From Candidatus Protistibacter heckmannii (lineage in GTDB: Bacteria; Pseudomonadota; Gammaproteobacteria; Burkholderiales; Burkholderiaceae), in contig JALBVF010000008.1 in NCBI GenBank assembly GCA_025050535.1, positions 26,918 to 90,917 of the forward strand: a stretch of DNA of 64,000 nucleotides, written 5' to 3'. A program made the translations under genes and the position numbers. Each line of letters starts with the position of its first letter. Position 1 is the stretch's first letter. Positions 50,402 to 60,101 of the stretch are shown here, in pieces. The notes under the pieces are model-generated. The model did no database searches. It saw nothing but the letters and a program-made list of their open reading frames with translations, and was not told where the DNA came from.

Positions 50402-51007
50402 TCAGGCCGGCGGCCGCACGCCGTCCTTCTCCACCTGGATGCGCAGCACCGTGCCCTTGCCGTCGGCGCCGACCGCGACGATGGAGACCACATACTTGCC
50501 CACCGCTAGCAGCGAACGGTCGCCTGGCAGATTGGTGACCACCGGCATGCCCGGCGGCACGAGGATCTTGCGCGAACCGCCCTTGTAGTCGAGCATCAGC
50601 TCCTCGCCCGAGGACGCCTGCACCTTTGTGCTCACGCTGGCGTTGGTCATCGTCGAGCCGGCCTCCAGATCCCAGGGGCGGTGGCCCTCGCCGGTGCCGC
50701 GCGCTGCTTCGGGAAAGAGGCGCACCTCGCGCGCGATCATGCGGCCCTCGGCGTCGGGCACCGCGGTGGCGCTGACGAAATCCCCCACCTTGATGTCGGC
50801 GAGTTTGATTGCCTTGGGATAGGCGTAGCCGGTCTTGTCGTTGAGCGCGAGCTTGAGGTCCTGGCCTTCGCGCGACTTGAGCGACAGCGTGTCGGCGGCG
50901 ACCGCGGTGATGGTGCCGCGCACGCGCATGGTGTCGGCTTGCGCGAACGCCTGCGCGGCCGGCAGACCGAGCGCTGCGCCGAGCAGGAACAGAAATATTT
51001 TCTTCAT
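50402..51007 (-). CDS. Periplasmic protein of unknown function (DUF5666-like)
   Basis: 201 residues with a Sec signal peptide (MKKIFLFLLGAALGLPAAQA, then FAQA) and a beta-rich body with a repeated oligonucleotide-fold look (VRGTITAVAADTLSLKSREG; later KVGDFVSATAVPDAEGRM), as in DUF5666-type proteins. Function unknown. Convergent with proC and 48 bases downstream of ubiA in the same direction. Confidence 0.7.
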   Translation of the reverse strand: MKKIFLFLLGAALGLPAAQAFAQADTMRVRGTITAVAADTLSLKSREGQDLKLALNDKTGYAYPKAIKLADIKVGDFVSATAVPDAEGRMIAREVRLFPEAARGTGEGHRPWDLEAGSTMTNASVSTKVQASSGEELMLDYKGGSRKILVPPGMPVVTNLPGDRSLLAVGKYVVSIVAVGADGKGTVLRIQVEKDGVRPPA

Positions 51008-51055
51008 GGATTTTTCTCCGCAGCCTAGAGCTCTCCCGCTCCGGCGCTGGCCGGC

Positions 51056-51940
51056 TCAGGAGATGGCGTAGGCTAGCGCAGTTCCGAGAAAGATGCAGGC
51101 GCCCAGCCAGTTGTTGTGCAGGAAGGCCTTGAAGCAGCGCTCGCGGTCGCGGTGCGCGACCAGGGTGAGGTGATAGACACCCAGGTTCAACGCCGCCAGA
51201 AGCCCGATCCAGAAGGGCCAGCCGAGGAACTGGATTTGCCCGACCCAGGCCATGATCAGCAGGAAGGCGAGGTCGCATAGCGCATAGGCGAGGACATCGT
51301 GGCGGCCGAAGGTGATGGCCGAGGTGCACATGCCGAGCCGGACGTCGTCGTCGCGGTCGACCATCGCATAGGCGGTGTCGTAGGCGATGGCCCAGAAGAT
51401 ATTGCCCAGCAGCAGCAGCCAGGCGAGCGGCGGCACCGAGCCGCGCACCGCCGCGAAGGCTATGGGGATGCCGAAGCCGAAGGCGATGCCCAGATAGGCC
51501 TGGGGGATGGCGAAGAAGCGCTTGAAGAAGGGATAGCTCGCGGCGATCAGCACGGCCGCGACCGACAGCCACTTGGTCAGCGCGTTGAGTTCGCGGATCA
51601 GACAGAAGGCGAGCAGCGAGAGCACGGCGGCGACCGCCAGCGCCTCCCAGCCGCGGATCAGGCCGGCGGTGAGCGGCCGCTGCGCGGTGCGCTTCACGTG
51701 GCGGTCGAAATCGCGGTCGGCCCAGTCGTTGATGGCGCAGCCGGCCGAGCGCATCAGCACCGTGCCGAGCACGAAGATGCCGAGCAGTCGCCAGCCGGGC
51801 CAGCCGTCCGCCGCGATCCACAGCGCCCAGAGCATGGGCCAGAGCAGCAGAAGGATGCCGATGGGCTTGTCCAACCGAACCAGCCGCCAGTACAGGCCCA
51901 GGCGCTCCTTCGCGCCGCGCGCCAGCGCGCTTGCGCTCAT
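51056..51940 (-). CDS. ubiA: 4-hydroxybenzoate octaprenyltransferase
   Basis: Attaches the polyprenyl tail to 4-hydroxybenzoate in ubiquinone synthesis, in the inner membrane. From ATG 51940, 294 residues with eight to nine helices. First Asp-rich motif [13 protein letters not shown], second [16 protein letters not shown]. The ATG overlaps the oxyR stop by four bases, which supports this start over an upstream one at 51967. Intact. Confidence 0.95.
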   Translation of the reverse strand: MSASALARGAKERLGLYWRLVRLDKPIGILLLLWPMLWALWIAADGWPGWRLLGIFVLGTVLMRSAGCAINDWADRDFDRHVKRTAQRPLTAGLIRGWEALAVAAVLSLLAFCLIRELNALTKWLSVAAVLIAASYPFFKRFFAIPQAYLGIAFGFGIPIAFAAVRGSVPPLAWLLLLGNIFWAIAYDTAYAMVDRDDDVRLGMCTSAITFGRHDVLAYALCDLAFLLIMAWVGQIQFLGWPFWIGLLAALNLGVYHLTLVAHRDRERCFKAFLHNNWLGACIFLGTALAYAIS

Positions 51941-52860
51941 AGGTGGCGCGCTCCCAGCAGCTTGCATGCGCCGATGGCTTCGAAGAGCTTTTCTACTGCC
52001 GCCTGCCGGGTGAAGCTCTTGCGCCAGGCCACGACCACGCGGCGCGTGGGCACCGGCTCGTCGAAGGGCAGAAAGCGCAGCAGGCCGTCCTTGGCCTTCA
52101 TGTCGGGCACGGAGGTGCGCGGCAGCACGGTCACGCCGATGCCGCCGGCCACCATGTGGCGGATGGTCTCGAGCGAGGAGCCTTCGAAGGCTTTCTGGAT
52201 GCCGTCGGCGGTGGGCGTGAAGCGCGCGAACTCGGGGCAGACGTCGAGCACGTGGTCGCGGAAGCAGTGGCCCGAGCCTAGCAGCAGCATGTTCTGCTTC
52301 TTGAGCTCCTCGGGCGGAACGCTGCGACGCTTGGCCAGCTCATGGTTGCGCGGCACGGCGACCACGAAGGGCTCGTCGTAGACGGGGCGCACGGTGAGGC
52401 CGGCGTCGCTGAAGGGCTCGGCCATGATGGCGCAGTCGATCTCGCCCTGCTTGAGCAGTTCGAGCAGCTTGACGGTGAAGTTCTCCTGCAGCAGCAGCGG
52501 CATCTCCGGCACGGTTTCCAGCAGCTGCGGCACCAGGGTGGGCAGCAGATAGGGGCCGATGGTGTAGATCACGCCCACGCGCAGCGGGCCGGAGAGCGGA
52601 TCCTTGCCGTGGCGGGCCAGCTCGCGGATGGCCTGGGTCTGCTCGAGCACGCGCTGCGCCTGGGCCACGACCTGCTCGCCAGAGGGCGTGAGCGAGACCT
52701 CGCCGGTACCGCGCTCGAAGATCTGCATGTTGAGTTCGTCCTCGAGCTTCTTGACGGCCACCGACAGCGTCGGCTGGGAGACAAAGCAGGCCTCCGCCGC
52801 GCGGCCGAAATGGCGTTCGCGGGCGACGGCGACGATGTATTTGAGCTCGACGAGGGTCAT
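51937..52860 (-). CDS. oxyR: Peroxide-sensing LysR regulator OxyR
   Basis: 307 residues from ATG 52860 ([19 protein letters not shown]). Helix-turn-helix at residues 18-40 ([20 protein letters not shown]). The two redox cysteines lie in [13 protein letters not shown] at the OxyR spacing, and form a disulfide on H2O2 exposure. The gene overlaps ubiA by four bases, so they are co-transcribed. Intact, implying that peroxide defence is still under selection. Confidence 0.95.
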   Translation of the reverse strand: MTLVELKYIVAVARERHFGRAAEACFVSQPTLSVAVKKLEDELNMQIFERGTGEVSLTPSGEQVVAQAQRVLEQTQAIRELARHGKDPLSGPLRVGVIYTIGPYLLPTLVPQLLETVPEMPLLLQENFTVKLLELLKQGEIDCAIMAEPFSDAGLTVRPVYDEPFVVAVPRNHELAKRRSVPPEELKKQNMLLLGSGHCFRDHVLDVCPEFARFTPTADGIQKAFEGSSLETIRHMVAGGIGVTVLPRTSVPDMKAKDGLLRFLPFDEPVPTRRVVVAWRKSFTRQAAVEKLFEAIGACKLLGARHL

Positions 52861-53032
52861 ACGCCTATCGATATCCAATTTTTGATAGAAATTTCGTATG
52901 TCGCAGTGTACCGCGTTCCGGCGTCGCCGGCATGCCCGCCGAAACCGCCGCCTAGCCGTCCGATCCCGTGGGCGCCACGTCTCGAGGAAACACCGGTCCC
53001 AGAGCGGGACCGGCCTCAGCGGCAGGCCAGCC

Positions 53033-53431
53033 TCAGAGCCACTTTCCGCCACCGGAAGGCGGCTCGACGGGGCCAGAGCCTCCGCCGAAGAAGGAACCGA
53101 TGAGCAGGTTGAGCACGGCGATGAAGATGCTAGCGAAGAGCGCGGTCCAGAAGCCCGAGACGCTGAAGCCGCGCACCAGCGAGGAGACCAGCAGGATCAT
53201 CAGCGCGTTGATCACCAGCAGGAAGAAGCCGAAGGAGAGCACCGTGAGCGGCAGCGTCAGCAGCACCAGCAGCGGGCGCAGGATAGCGTTGGCGAAGCCC
53301 AACAGCAGGGCCGAGATGACCAGAGAGGGTATGGTCTCGAACTTGATGCCGCTGAAGACGTAGCTCGACACCCAGAGCGACAGGGCGGTGATGCCCCACT
53401 GGAGGAAGAAGGCGGGTGCGTTTCCGAACAT
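53033..53431 (-). CDS. Small membrane protein of the Phage_holin_4_2 (DUF360-like) family
   Basis: 132 residues, four hydrophobic helices (FLQWGITALSLWVSSYVF; ISALLLGFANAILRPLLVLL; LTVLSFGFFLLVINALMILL; FWTALFASIFIAVLNLLIGS) and a Gly/Pro-rich tail. The name of the Pfam family is misleading: members are chromosomal membrane proteins without shown holin activity. Function unknown. Intact. Confidence 0.85.
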   Translation of the reverse strand: MFGNAPAFFLQWGITALSLWVSSYVFSGIKFETIPSLVISALLLGFANAILRPLLVLLTLPLTVLSFGFFLLVINALMILLVSSLVRGFSVSGFWTALFASIFIAVLNLLIGSFFGGGSGPVEPPSGGGKWL

Positions 53432-53457
53432 GGAGTCTCGCTTGTGGAGGGTTGTCT

Positions 53458-54369
53458 CTATGATACCGGCGTCGGCGCCACCGCTCCGCGCAGGCCATGC
53501 TTGTAGAGCGCGGCGACCAGGCCGGGCTGCGTGATCATGCCGGCAAGCCGGCCCTGCACATCCACCACCGGCACGTGGCGCAGACCTTCCTCCGACATCA
53601 TCGGCACGAGCTTGGCGAGCGGCGCGTCGACGCCGACGCTGCGCACGCGCAGCTGCCCGTCGAGACCGTGCAGCGATTCGATGCCGGCATGCCGCAGGAA
53701 ATCGGCGCGGGTGAGCATGCCGATCACATGCCGGCCCGGGCCGAGCATGGTCAGCGCGTCCATGCCGGCGGTCTGCATCAGCGCCCAGGCCTCGGCCCGC
53801 TCGGTGCCGAAAACCACGGCGGGCGGATCGGCGCGCATGATGCGCGCGCAGCGCAGTTCGCCCAGGCGGCGCTGGTAGGCGCGAATCTCGGTCTGCTCGA
53901 GGATGGCCTCGAGGTCGTCGCGGCTGATGTTGAGCACTTCGTTGTAGCCGCGAAGGACGGCGTCGAAGTCATCCTTGGTGAAGCCCAGGCACTGCGCCGG
54001 CGGCGCCTGCACCTAGCCGTGCTCGGGCTTGTGCACGTGGGGATAGCGGCGCCGCGCGAGGTTGTTGTAGAAGAGCGCGGCGCAGAGCTGCAGCAGGGAG
54101 TTGAGGCCGACGGGCGCGAGCACGAACTGATAGCCCAGCGCATGGATGGCCGGCGCGGCGAAGAGCCGCACCGCCGAGGCGCCCATCGGCGCAATCAGCC
54201 AGGCCGCGTCGGGGCCGCCGATCAGGATCGTGAGAAAGCCGGTGAGCACTAGGCTGAAGAGCGCGCCCACGCAGGCGCACATGCGCTCGAAGCGGTCGAC
54301 GAGCTTGGGCTGCAGCCAGAAGCTGCGCAGCCACTGCGCGAAGGCGTCCGGAGAAAATCCGGTCTTCAT
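53458..54369 (-). pseudogene. HPP-family membrane protein with CBS domains, disrupted
   Basis: ATG 54369 begins MKTGFSPDAFAQWLRSFWLQ. The membrane domain (IAPMGASAVRLFA, then ALGYQFVLAPVGLNSLLQL) lacks the middle part with the His-Pro-Pro motif that names the family, apparently by an in-frame deletion of about 60 codons. A TAG at 54013-54015 follows, then a pair of CBS domains (ARIMRADPPAVVFGTERAEA, VIGMLTRADFL, RHVPVVDVQGRLAGMITQ) to 53458. HPP proteins transport nitrite in some bacteria and chloroplasts. Confidence 0.82.
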
Positions 54370-54382
54370 GGCGCGACGCTCT

Positions 54383-55018
54383 TCAGGCTTGCGGCTTGAA
54401 GGCCTTGCGCGCCTTGAGCACGGGTTTGCGCGCGTGGCAACCTTCGTAGTGGTCGTTGACCAGGCCGACGGCCTGCATGAAGGCGTACACCGTGGTCGGC
54501 GCGACGAATTTCCAGCCGCGCTTCTTCAGGTCCTTGGACAGAGCCGCGGCCTGCGGCGAAGGCGGCAGCGCGCGCAGCGCGGCGGGCGTGGCGCTCGCGG
54601 GGCGGCTCGCGGCGGGCGGCTCGAACTGCCAGAAGTAGGCGGCGAGCGAACCGAATTCTGCGCGCATCGCCTTGGCCTGTTTGGCGTTGTTGATCACCTC
54701 CTCGATCTTGCCACGGTGGCGCACGATTCCGGCGTCGGCCAGCAGGCGCTCAACCTGCGCCTCGCCGAAGCGCGCGACCTTGTCGATGTCGAAGCCGGCG
54801 AAGCCTTTGCGGAAGGCGGCGCGCTTGTTGAGGATGGTCAGCCAGCTCAGGCCGGCCTGGAAGCCTTCGAGGCAGATGCATTCGAAGAGCGCCGTGTCGT
54901 CGCCGACGGGCTGCCCCCATTCCACGTCGTGATAGTCGCGATAGCCGGGAGTCGCTTCGCACCAGTGGCAGCGCGCCACTCCCCCCTCGTCGGTGAACAG
55001 ACCGTTTTCTTTTTTCAT
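54383..55018 (-). CDS. tag: DNA-3-methyladenine glycosylase I
   Basis: Removes 3-methyladenine from alkylated DNA in base-excision repair. From ATG 55018 (MKKENGLFTDEGGVARCHWC), 211 residues. Zinc ligands are in ARCHWC and YHDVEWG and near the end in NDHYEGCH. WGQPVGDDTALFECICLEGF and GLSWLTILNKRAAFR are family signatures. It seems intact; it is somewhat longer than the 187-residue E. coli protein owing to an Ala/Pro-rich insertion near residue 140. Confidence 0.93.
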   Translation of the reverse strand: MKKENGLFTDEGGVARCHWCEATPGYRDYHDVEWGQPVGDDTALFECICLEGFQAGLSWLTILNKRAAFRKGFAGFDIDKVARFGEAQVERLLADAGIVRHRGKIEEVINNAKQAKAMRAEFGSLAAYFWQFEPPAASRPASATPAALRALPPSPQAAALSKDLKKRGWKFVAPTTVYAFMQAVGLVNDHYEGCHARKPVLKARKAFKPQA

Positions 55019-55054
55019 GGTCTTGTGTTTTTTCCGCCCGCCATCATAGTCCAA

Positions 55055-55247
55055 TCCCCCTCTTTTCCAGGACGAGTCCTTGATTTAATTTTCGAAAAAA
55101 TCGAAAGTGAAGCACAAAACTTTCCGTTTTTTTAATCGAAATCCGGCTCTCATACTTCGCTCCATGGTTGAAGTAGAATAAATACAAGACGTTTATTCCC
55201 CTTCCTCCAAGTGCGGTTTTTTCAAAAAAACGGCACCAATTTAAATA
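55055..55247. other. AT-rich gap between tag and IS fragment E
   Basis: About 190 bases of low GC with runs of T and A (for example GTTTTTTTAATC and GGTTTTTTCAAAAAAAC) and a partial inverted repeat around TTTCGAAAAAATCGAAAG. An open frame on minus is present but has no coding character. Its composition is like the island at 33.7-34.2 kb, and both lie next to IS630 fragments. Confidence 0.5.
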
Positions 55248-55825
55248 TTTATCCGGCACTGAAACAATGAACTCAAGCAGCATACCGAACCGGCGCGTGT
55301 TCGAAGTAGCTCTTGACGCGCTCGGGCTGTCGCTAAACGCTGAGCAGATGCTGGCGCGTGGCCTTCACCAGTTGCAGCTTCGAGCGAACTGGAGCGAGTT
55401 TGGTGCCGACCTGCTTCAGGTCGGCATTGGCCATTTCGTTGGGGCTCAGTTCGGGGCTGTAGCTGGGCAAGTAGAAGACTTCGATCTCGTGCTTGTGCTC
55501 GGCCTGCCAGGCCTTCACGGGCTTGCTGTGGTGCACGCGCAGGTTGTCCAGGATCAGGTAGATCTTTCTGCCGGCATCCTTGACCAGCCGGCGCAGGAAG
55601 TCGATCAGAATGTCGGCGCTCAACGCTCCGTCGAAGGCCTGCCAGCGCATCTGGCCCTTGTTGGTGACGGTGGAGATCACCGACAAACCGTGGCGCTTGT
55701 TGTTCACGCGAATCACGGGCGTCTGGCCTTGCGGGGCGTAGCTGCGCCCGCGCACGTCGTCGCGGCGCACGCCGGTCTCGTCGCCCCAGTGAATTTTGGC
55801 CCCTTCAGCCTTGGCGCAGGCGGCG
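55248..55825 (-). mobile_element. IS630-type element, copy E, right half missing
   Basis: Left end TTTATCCGGCACTGAAAC (one base off the TTGATCC consensus in two positions) after TA, then the 3' half of the transposase gene on the minus strand: HWGDETG, ILDNLRVHHS, ELSPNEMAN and the shared TAG. Homology to copy B ends at about 55825, inside the codons AACAKAEG, where an acyl-CoA dehydrogenase gene fragment begins. The N-terminal half and right inverted repeat are gone. Confidence 0.9.
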
Positions 55826-57065
55826 GACCACAATCCGCCCACGCTCGAAGTGCGTCACCGCAGCGGCCAGGACATGCGCCGCATCGTCAAGCATCCGGCC
55901 TATGTGGAGATGGAGCGCCTGGCATACAGCGAATTCGGCCAGGTACGCGCTGACTTATCTGGTCGTGCAGGCGGAGTTCGGCCTGTGCTGCCCGGTGAGC
56001 ATGACTGATTCGCTCACGTGCACGCTGAAGAAATTCGGCAAGCCCGAACTGGTCGAGCGCTTTATCGATCAGCTCACGACGCAGGATTTCGACCAGCTCA
56101 CCCAGGGCGCGATGTTCATGACCGAGCAGGGGCCGACTCTGACGTGAGCGCCACCACGGTGACCGCCGAGCCTCTGCCCGACGGCAGCTGGCTGCTGCGC
56201 AGCGACAAATGGTTCTGCTCCAATCCGGACGCCGGGCTGGCGATGGTGCTGGCGCGCAGCGAGCCGGATGCGCAGGGCCTGGCGGGCGTCTCGCTGTTTC
56301 TGCTGCCGCGCGCCAAGCGGGACGGCGCGGAGGCCTTCCTCGTCAGCGAACGCGGCAAGGGTTTCGAGCACATGGCCGACATGATCAACAATTCGAGTCT
56401 TTCCAACGGCGTGCGCGCCGCCGGCCTGATGCGCCTCGCGCTGACCGAGGCCAAGTTCATCGCCGAGCACCGCGAAGCCTTCGGCCGCAAGCTCAACCAG
56501 TTGCCGCTGATACGCGTGCAGCTCGACAAGCTGTAGCTGTTCACCGAGCAGGCCCGCACGATGGCCTTTCAGACCGCCACCGCGCTCGAGCGCGCCGACG
56601 CCTGCGACGCCAAGGCGAAGAAGCTGGCGCGCATCATGACGCAGCTGATCAAGTTCCGCGCCTGCCGCGATGCGCGCCGCGTGACCGGCGACGCAATGGA
56701 AGTGCGCGGCGGCTGCGGCTATATCGAGGAGTGGAGCGATCCGCGCCAGGTGCGCGACGCCCACCTGGGATCGATCTGGGAGGGCACGAGCAACATCGTC
56801 GCGCTCGACGTGCTGCGCGCGATCCGCTGCTAGGAGTCGCTGCGCGCGCATCTGCAGGCGCTGGAAAAAGCCTGCGCCTTCGCGCAGAAGACCGCTGACG
56901 CGGGCGACGACGCGCGCGCGTCAGGTCGCCTCTGGCCTTTATCACATCACCACCGCCGCGGGCATGGCCTGGGAGGCCGCGCGGGCGGGGTTGCCGCATC
57001 GGCTGACGCTGGCCTGCGCGGTGATCACGCACCGGCTGCTGCCGCGCGATCCGCTGGCCGCATAA
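55826..57065 (+). pseudogene. Acyl-CoA dehydrogenase family gene, truncated and multiply disrupted
   Basis: The 5' end is lost at IS fragment E. Recognisable parts in changing frames: AYVEMERLAYSEFGQ, TYLVVQAEFGLCCPVSMTDS, GAMFMTEQ, then LPDGSWLLRSDKWFCSNPDA and FLLPRAKRDG, HMADMINNSSLSNGVRAAG, EHREAFGRKLNQLPLIRVQL, TAG (56534-56536), EVRGGCGYIEEWSDPRQVRD, GSIWEGTSNIVALDVLRAI, TAG (56831-56833) and a decayed tail to about 57065. GSIWEGTSNIVALD is the AidB/isovaleryl-type signature. It precedes a Bug receptor and a CoA transferase, so the cluster was probably a catabolic unit for a carboxylic acid. Confidence 0.88.
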
Positions 57066-57085
57066 AAATTGATCAGGAGACGAGA

Positions 57086-58114
57086 TTGAAGACTTTGCTT
57101 TCCCCGCTGCGTTCGATGTGTTCGCCCTTGCGCGGGTTCGCCGCCGGCGCGGCCCTGCTGGGCGCCTGCCTGGCGCTGCCCGTGCTTCTCACCGCGCAGG
57201 AGGCGGACGCGCCCTTTCCCTCGAAGCTGGTGACCCTGGTGGTGCCCTTCCCGCCGGGCGGCCCCACCGACGCGCTCGCACGCACGCTGGCCGCCGCGCT
57301 CAAGGACACGCTGCAGCAGACCGTGGTCGTGGAGAACCTGCCGGGCGCCGGCGGCAAAATCGGCGCGGAATACGTGGCGCGCGCCAATCCCGACGGCTAC
57401 ACCGTGCTCTTTGGCACCTCGTTCCCGCTCGCCATCAACGCCAATCTGTTCAAGAAGGCCGGCTACGATCCGCTCAAGGATTTCGATCCGGTGATCCTGA
57501 TCGGCCATCTGCCCAACATCCTCGTGATCAACCCCGGCGTGCCGGCCAAGACCATGGCCGAGCTCGTGCAGTATGCGCGCGCGAATCCGGGCAAGCTCTC
57601 CTTCGCCTCCTTGTGCAACGGCGCGTCCTCGCATCTGGCGGGCGTGCTCTTCGGCCGCAGCACGAACACGCAGCTGGTCCACGTACCCTACAAGGGCACG
57701 GGTCCAGCGCTCAACGATCTGCTCGGCGGCCAGGTGAGCATGTCCTTCACTGACATCCTCACCGCCATGCCGCACGTCAAGGCGGGCACGCTGCGCGCGC
57801 TGGGCGTGACCACGGCGGTGCGCTCGCCGGCGACGCCGCAGATTCCCACGCTGGCCGAGCAGGGCTTGAAGGGCTTCGACGTGTTCGTCTTCTTCGGCGT
57901 CGTCGTGCCCAAGGGCACGCCCGTGGCCGCGGTGAAGACGCTCAACAACGCCTTCGTGCATGCGCTCTCGTCGCCCAAGGTCAGCGAAGTCCTCGCCAAG
58001 CAGGGTATAGTCCCTGCGCCGAGCGGAACGCCCGACTATCTCTCGCGCTTCATGCATCAGGAGACCGCGAAGTGGGAGGACGTGGTGGAAGCGTCCGGCG
58101 CTCAACTAGATTGA
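57086..58114 (+). CDS. Tripartite tricarboxylate transporter (Bug family) substrate-binding protein
   Basis: 342 residues from a TTG at 57086 with AGGAGA six bases upstream. N-terminal signal (GFAAGAALLGACLALPVLL), then the Bug fold: VTLVVPFPPGGPTDALART, VENLPGAGGKIGAEYVA, KLSFASLCNGASSHLAG, VPYKGTGPALNDLLGGQV. Bug receptors are greatly expanded in Bordetella and relatives and bind small carboxylates. No TctA/TctB membrane genes are in the window, so it may depend on a distant pair or act as an orphan receptor. Intact; four bases upstream of the CoA transferase. Confidence 0.9.
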   Translation: MKTLLSPLRSMCSPLRGFAAGAALLGACLALPVLLTAQEADAPFPSKLVTLVVPFPPGGPTDALARTLAAALKDTLQQTVVVENLPGAGGKIGAEYVARANPDGYTVLFGTSFPLAINANLFKKAGYDPLKDFDPVILIGHLPNILVINPGVPAKTMAELVQYARANPGKLSFASLCNGASSHLAGVLFGRSTNTQLVHVPYKGTGPALNDLLGGQVSMSFTDILTAMPHVKAGTLRALGVTTAVRSPATPQIPTLAEQGLKGFDVFVFFGVVVPKGTPVAAVKTLNNAFVHALSSPKVSEVLAKQGIVPAPSGTPDYLSRFMHQETAKWEDVVEASGAQLD

Positions 58115-58118
58115 AGAC

Positions 58119-59255
58119 ATGGTGGAACAGAACAAGGGTTCGCTGCAGGGCGTGAAGGTCGTCGACCTCTCGCGCATGCTCGGTGGCCCGTATTGCACGC
58201 AGATCCTCGGCGACCACGGCGCGGACATCTACAAGGTGGAGCCGCCGGTGGGCGATGAGACGCGCGGCTGGGGTCCGCCCTTTCGCGAGGGCGACGGCGC
58301 GGCTTCCTATTTCGTGGGCGTGAACCGCAACAAGATCGGCCTCTCGCTGGATCTGCCGCAGCCTGCGGGCCGCGAGCTGCTGCTGACCATGCTCGAGGAC
58401 GCCGACGTGCTGGTGGAGAACTTCAAGACCGGCACGATGGAGAAGTGGGGCCTGTATTTCGAGACGCTGCACAAGCGCTTCCAGCGCCTGATCCATTGCC
58501 GCGTCACCGGCTTCAGCGCCGACTGTCCGCTGGGCGGACTGCCCGGCTACGACGCGGCGATCCAGGGCATGAGCGGCATCATGAGCGTGAACGGCGAATC
58601 CGACGCCGACGGCGGCGGTCCGCTGCGCGTGGGCCTGCCAGTGGAGGACATGGTGACGGGGCTGAACGCGGCGATCGGGATCCTGCTCGCGCTGCAGGAG
58701 CGCGGCCGCAGCGGGCTAGGCCAGTTCGTCGAGTCCGCGCAGTACGACTGCGGGCTGTCGCTGCTGCATCCGCATGCCGCCAATTTCTTCATGGACGGCA
58801 AGACGCCGAAGCGCACGGGCAATGCGCATCCCAATATCCATACCTACGACAGTTTCAAGACCGGCAGCGATCCAATCTTCCTCTCGGTGGGCAACGACCG
58901 GCAGTTCGAGACGATGTGCCGGCACATTGGGGCGGAGGGCCTGGCCGCGGACGCGCGCTTCGCGAGCAATGCGCTGCGCTCGCAGAACCGCGCCGTGCTC
59001 AAGACGGAGCTGGAAGCCAAGTTGGCGGCCTTCGACTGCGAGCCGCTGGCCGCGGCGCTGATCCGCGGCGGCGTGCCCTGCGCGCCCATCTTCGACGTGA
59101 GCCGCGCACTCGCGCATCCTCACACGTGCCATCGCGGCATGCTGGTGGAGATGCAGGGGGAAGGCGGAGAGTCCTATCGCAGACTGGCCTCGCCTATCAA
59201 GTTGAGCTGCACGCCGTCGACCTATCGGTTGACGCCGCCGCACAAGTCGTGCTAG
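58119..59255 (+). CDS. Class III (CaiB/BaiF) CoA transferase, probably C-terminally truncated
   Basis: 378 residues from ATG 58119: LQGVKVVDLSRMLGGPYCTQ, GDHGADIYKVEPP, RNKIGLSLDL, then the catalytic Asp in LPGYDAAIQGMSGIMS and GNAHPNIHTYDSF. Family members usually have about 400 residues and end with a helix after the SPIKLSRTPATYR segment; here SPIKLSCTPSTYRLTPPHKSC is followed by TAG. Another frame downstream (59258-59280) reads RSGVLKR, similar to the usual end, so a small deletion with frame change near 59240 is likely. The active-site region is intact and activity may remain. Confidence 0.82.
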   Translation: MVEQNKGSLQGVKVVDLSRMLGGPYCTQILGDHGADIYKVEPPVGDETRGWGPPFREGDGAASYFVGVNRNKIGLSLDLPQPAGRELLLTMLEDADVLVENFKTGTMEKWGLYFETLHKRFQRLIHCRVTGFSADCPLGGLPGYDAAIQGMSGIMSVNGESDADGGGPLRVGLPVEDMVTGLNAAIGILLALQERGRSGLGQFVESAQYDCGLSLLHPHAANFFMDGKTPKRTGNAHPNIHTYDSFKTGSDPIFLSVGNDRQFETMCRHIGAEGLAADARFASNALRSQNRAVLKTELEAKLAAFDCEPLAAALIRGGVPCAPIFDVSRALAHPHTCHRGMLVEMQGEGGESYRRLASPIKLSCTPSTYRLTPPHKSC

Positions 59256-59335
59256 CGCAGCGAAGCGGAGTTCTAAAACGCATAAATACCGTTCTAGTTC
59301 ACCCGATAAAAATCATTGGCTTAGCGCAAAAAAAG

Positions 59336-59370
59336 AGAGGGTTATCCACAAAATCTGTGGATAACCCTCT
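59336..59370. terminator. Convergent-gene hairpin composed of two inverted DnaA boxes
   Basis: Perfect 15-bp stem AGAGGGTTATCCACA / TGTGGATAACCCTCT with loop AAATC, between the plus-strand CoA transferase and the minus-strand DUF2917 gene. An A-run before it gives a U-run on the minus strand, and CTCTTTCGCTTT follows on plus, so it can end transcription from both sides. Each arm contains TTATCCACA, a perfect DnaA box, in inverted orientation. Confidence 0.75.
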
Positions 59371-59412
59371 TTCGCTTTCCGCGGATCGATTCGCGGAGGC
59401 TGGACGCTCATC

Positions 59413-59730
59413 TTAAGCGGCGGCAAGGCGGCACAGCAGGCCCGCCTTGCGCTGCACCGCAAACGGCTTGTCCTGCGTGAATGGACGCTGCACTTTGTCG
59501 GCGGCTTCGACCAGAACCGTCGCCGGTTCGAGTGCGAAGATCACGGCGGGACCCGAACGGTCGAAGGCCAGGGTTTCGCCGGCGCCGAGGATGAAGTCCT
59601 TCGGGTCGTAGTATTGCGTGATCCAGAGGTTTCCGGTGTAGCAAACGACGTGATGGCCCTTTCCGTCGGCGACTTGCAGCACCTGGTTCTTTTCCAGCTG
59701 GAGCTGGGCGGTGTGCGGATCGATTTACAT
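59413..59730 (-). pseudogene. DUF2917 protein with a stop at codon 2
   Basis: ATG 59730 is followed at once by TAA (59725-59727), then IDPHTAQLQLEKNQVLQVAD, GNLWITQYYDPKDFILGAGE and LAFDRSGPAVIFALEPATVL without further lesion to 59413. The body matches the small cupin-like DUF2917 family of Betaproteobacteria. A probable AAA-to-TAA change after the start codon gives a nonsense allele; a GTG at 59682 could restart translation without the first 16 residues. The gene is ten bases downstream of a small membrane gene in the same direction. Confidence 0.72.
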
Positions 59731-59740
59731 CGTTTTCCCT

Positions 59741-59857
59741 TTATTGAGCGAATAGCGCGAAGACCATGAACAGCAGGGCGCCGATGGCGTAAACGGTGGC
59801 GATGCGGGCGGTGGCGGGGGAGAGTTCGCGGCGGGTCAGCAGAGGCTTGGTCAACAT
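59741..59857 (-). CDS. 38-residue single-helix membrane protein
   Basis: ATG 59857 with AAGGAG seven bases upstream; sequence MLTKPLLTRRELSPATAR then a single hydrophobic helix (IATVYAIGALLFMVFALF) and AQ before TAA 59741-59743. It is too short for usual gene callers. The strong ribosome site, the positively charged N-terminus and the operon position before the DUF2917 gene support a real gene. Function unknown. Confidence 0.6.
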   Translation of the reverse strand: MLTKPLLTRRELSPATARIATVYAIGALLFMVFALFAQ

Positions 59858-60101
59858 GATTCAACTCCTTGGTGAATTGGTTAGGTCTGCCTAGGTGTCC
59901 GATCGGGGTTAGTGCCTAGGCGTTTACCCTTGGTTGCGATCATGCACCCCTTCTGCTGCGAAGCAGCATTTATTTGTTAAGTTTTTGTGAAGATTTCAGT
60001 TTCGTCGTTTTCCTCATTTCGTCCGGTAGACTTGTGCGGCAGAACACCAATAAGCCGCGAAAAAACGCACCAAAAAACAAATAGATACAAGGAGACTTCC
60101 T

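Noticed and set aside
53033..53431. Holin gene as a sign of a prophage.
   Set aside because: The family name is historical; the protein is a common chromosomal four-helix membrane protein and no other phage gene is nearby.
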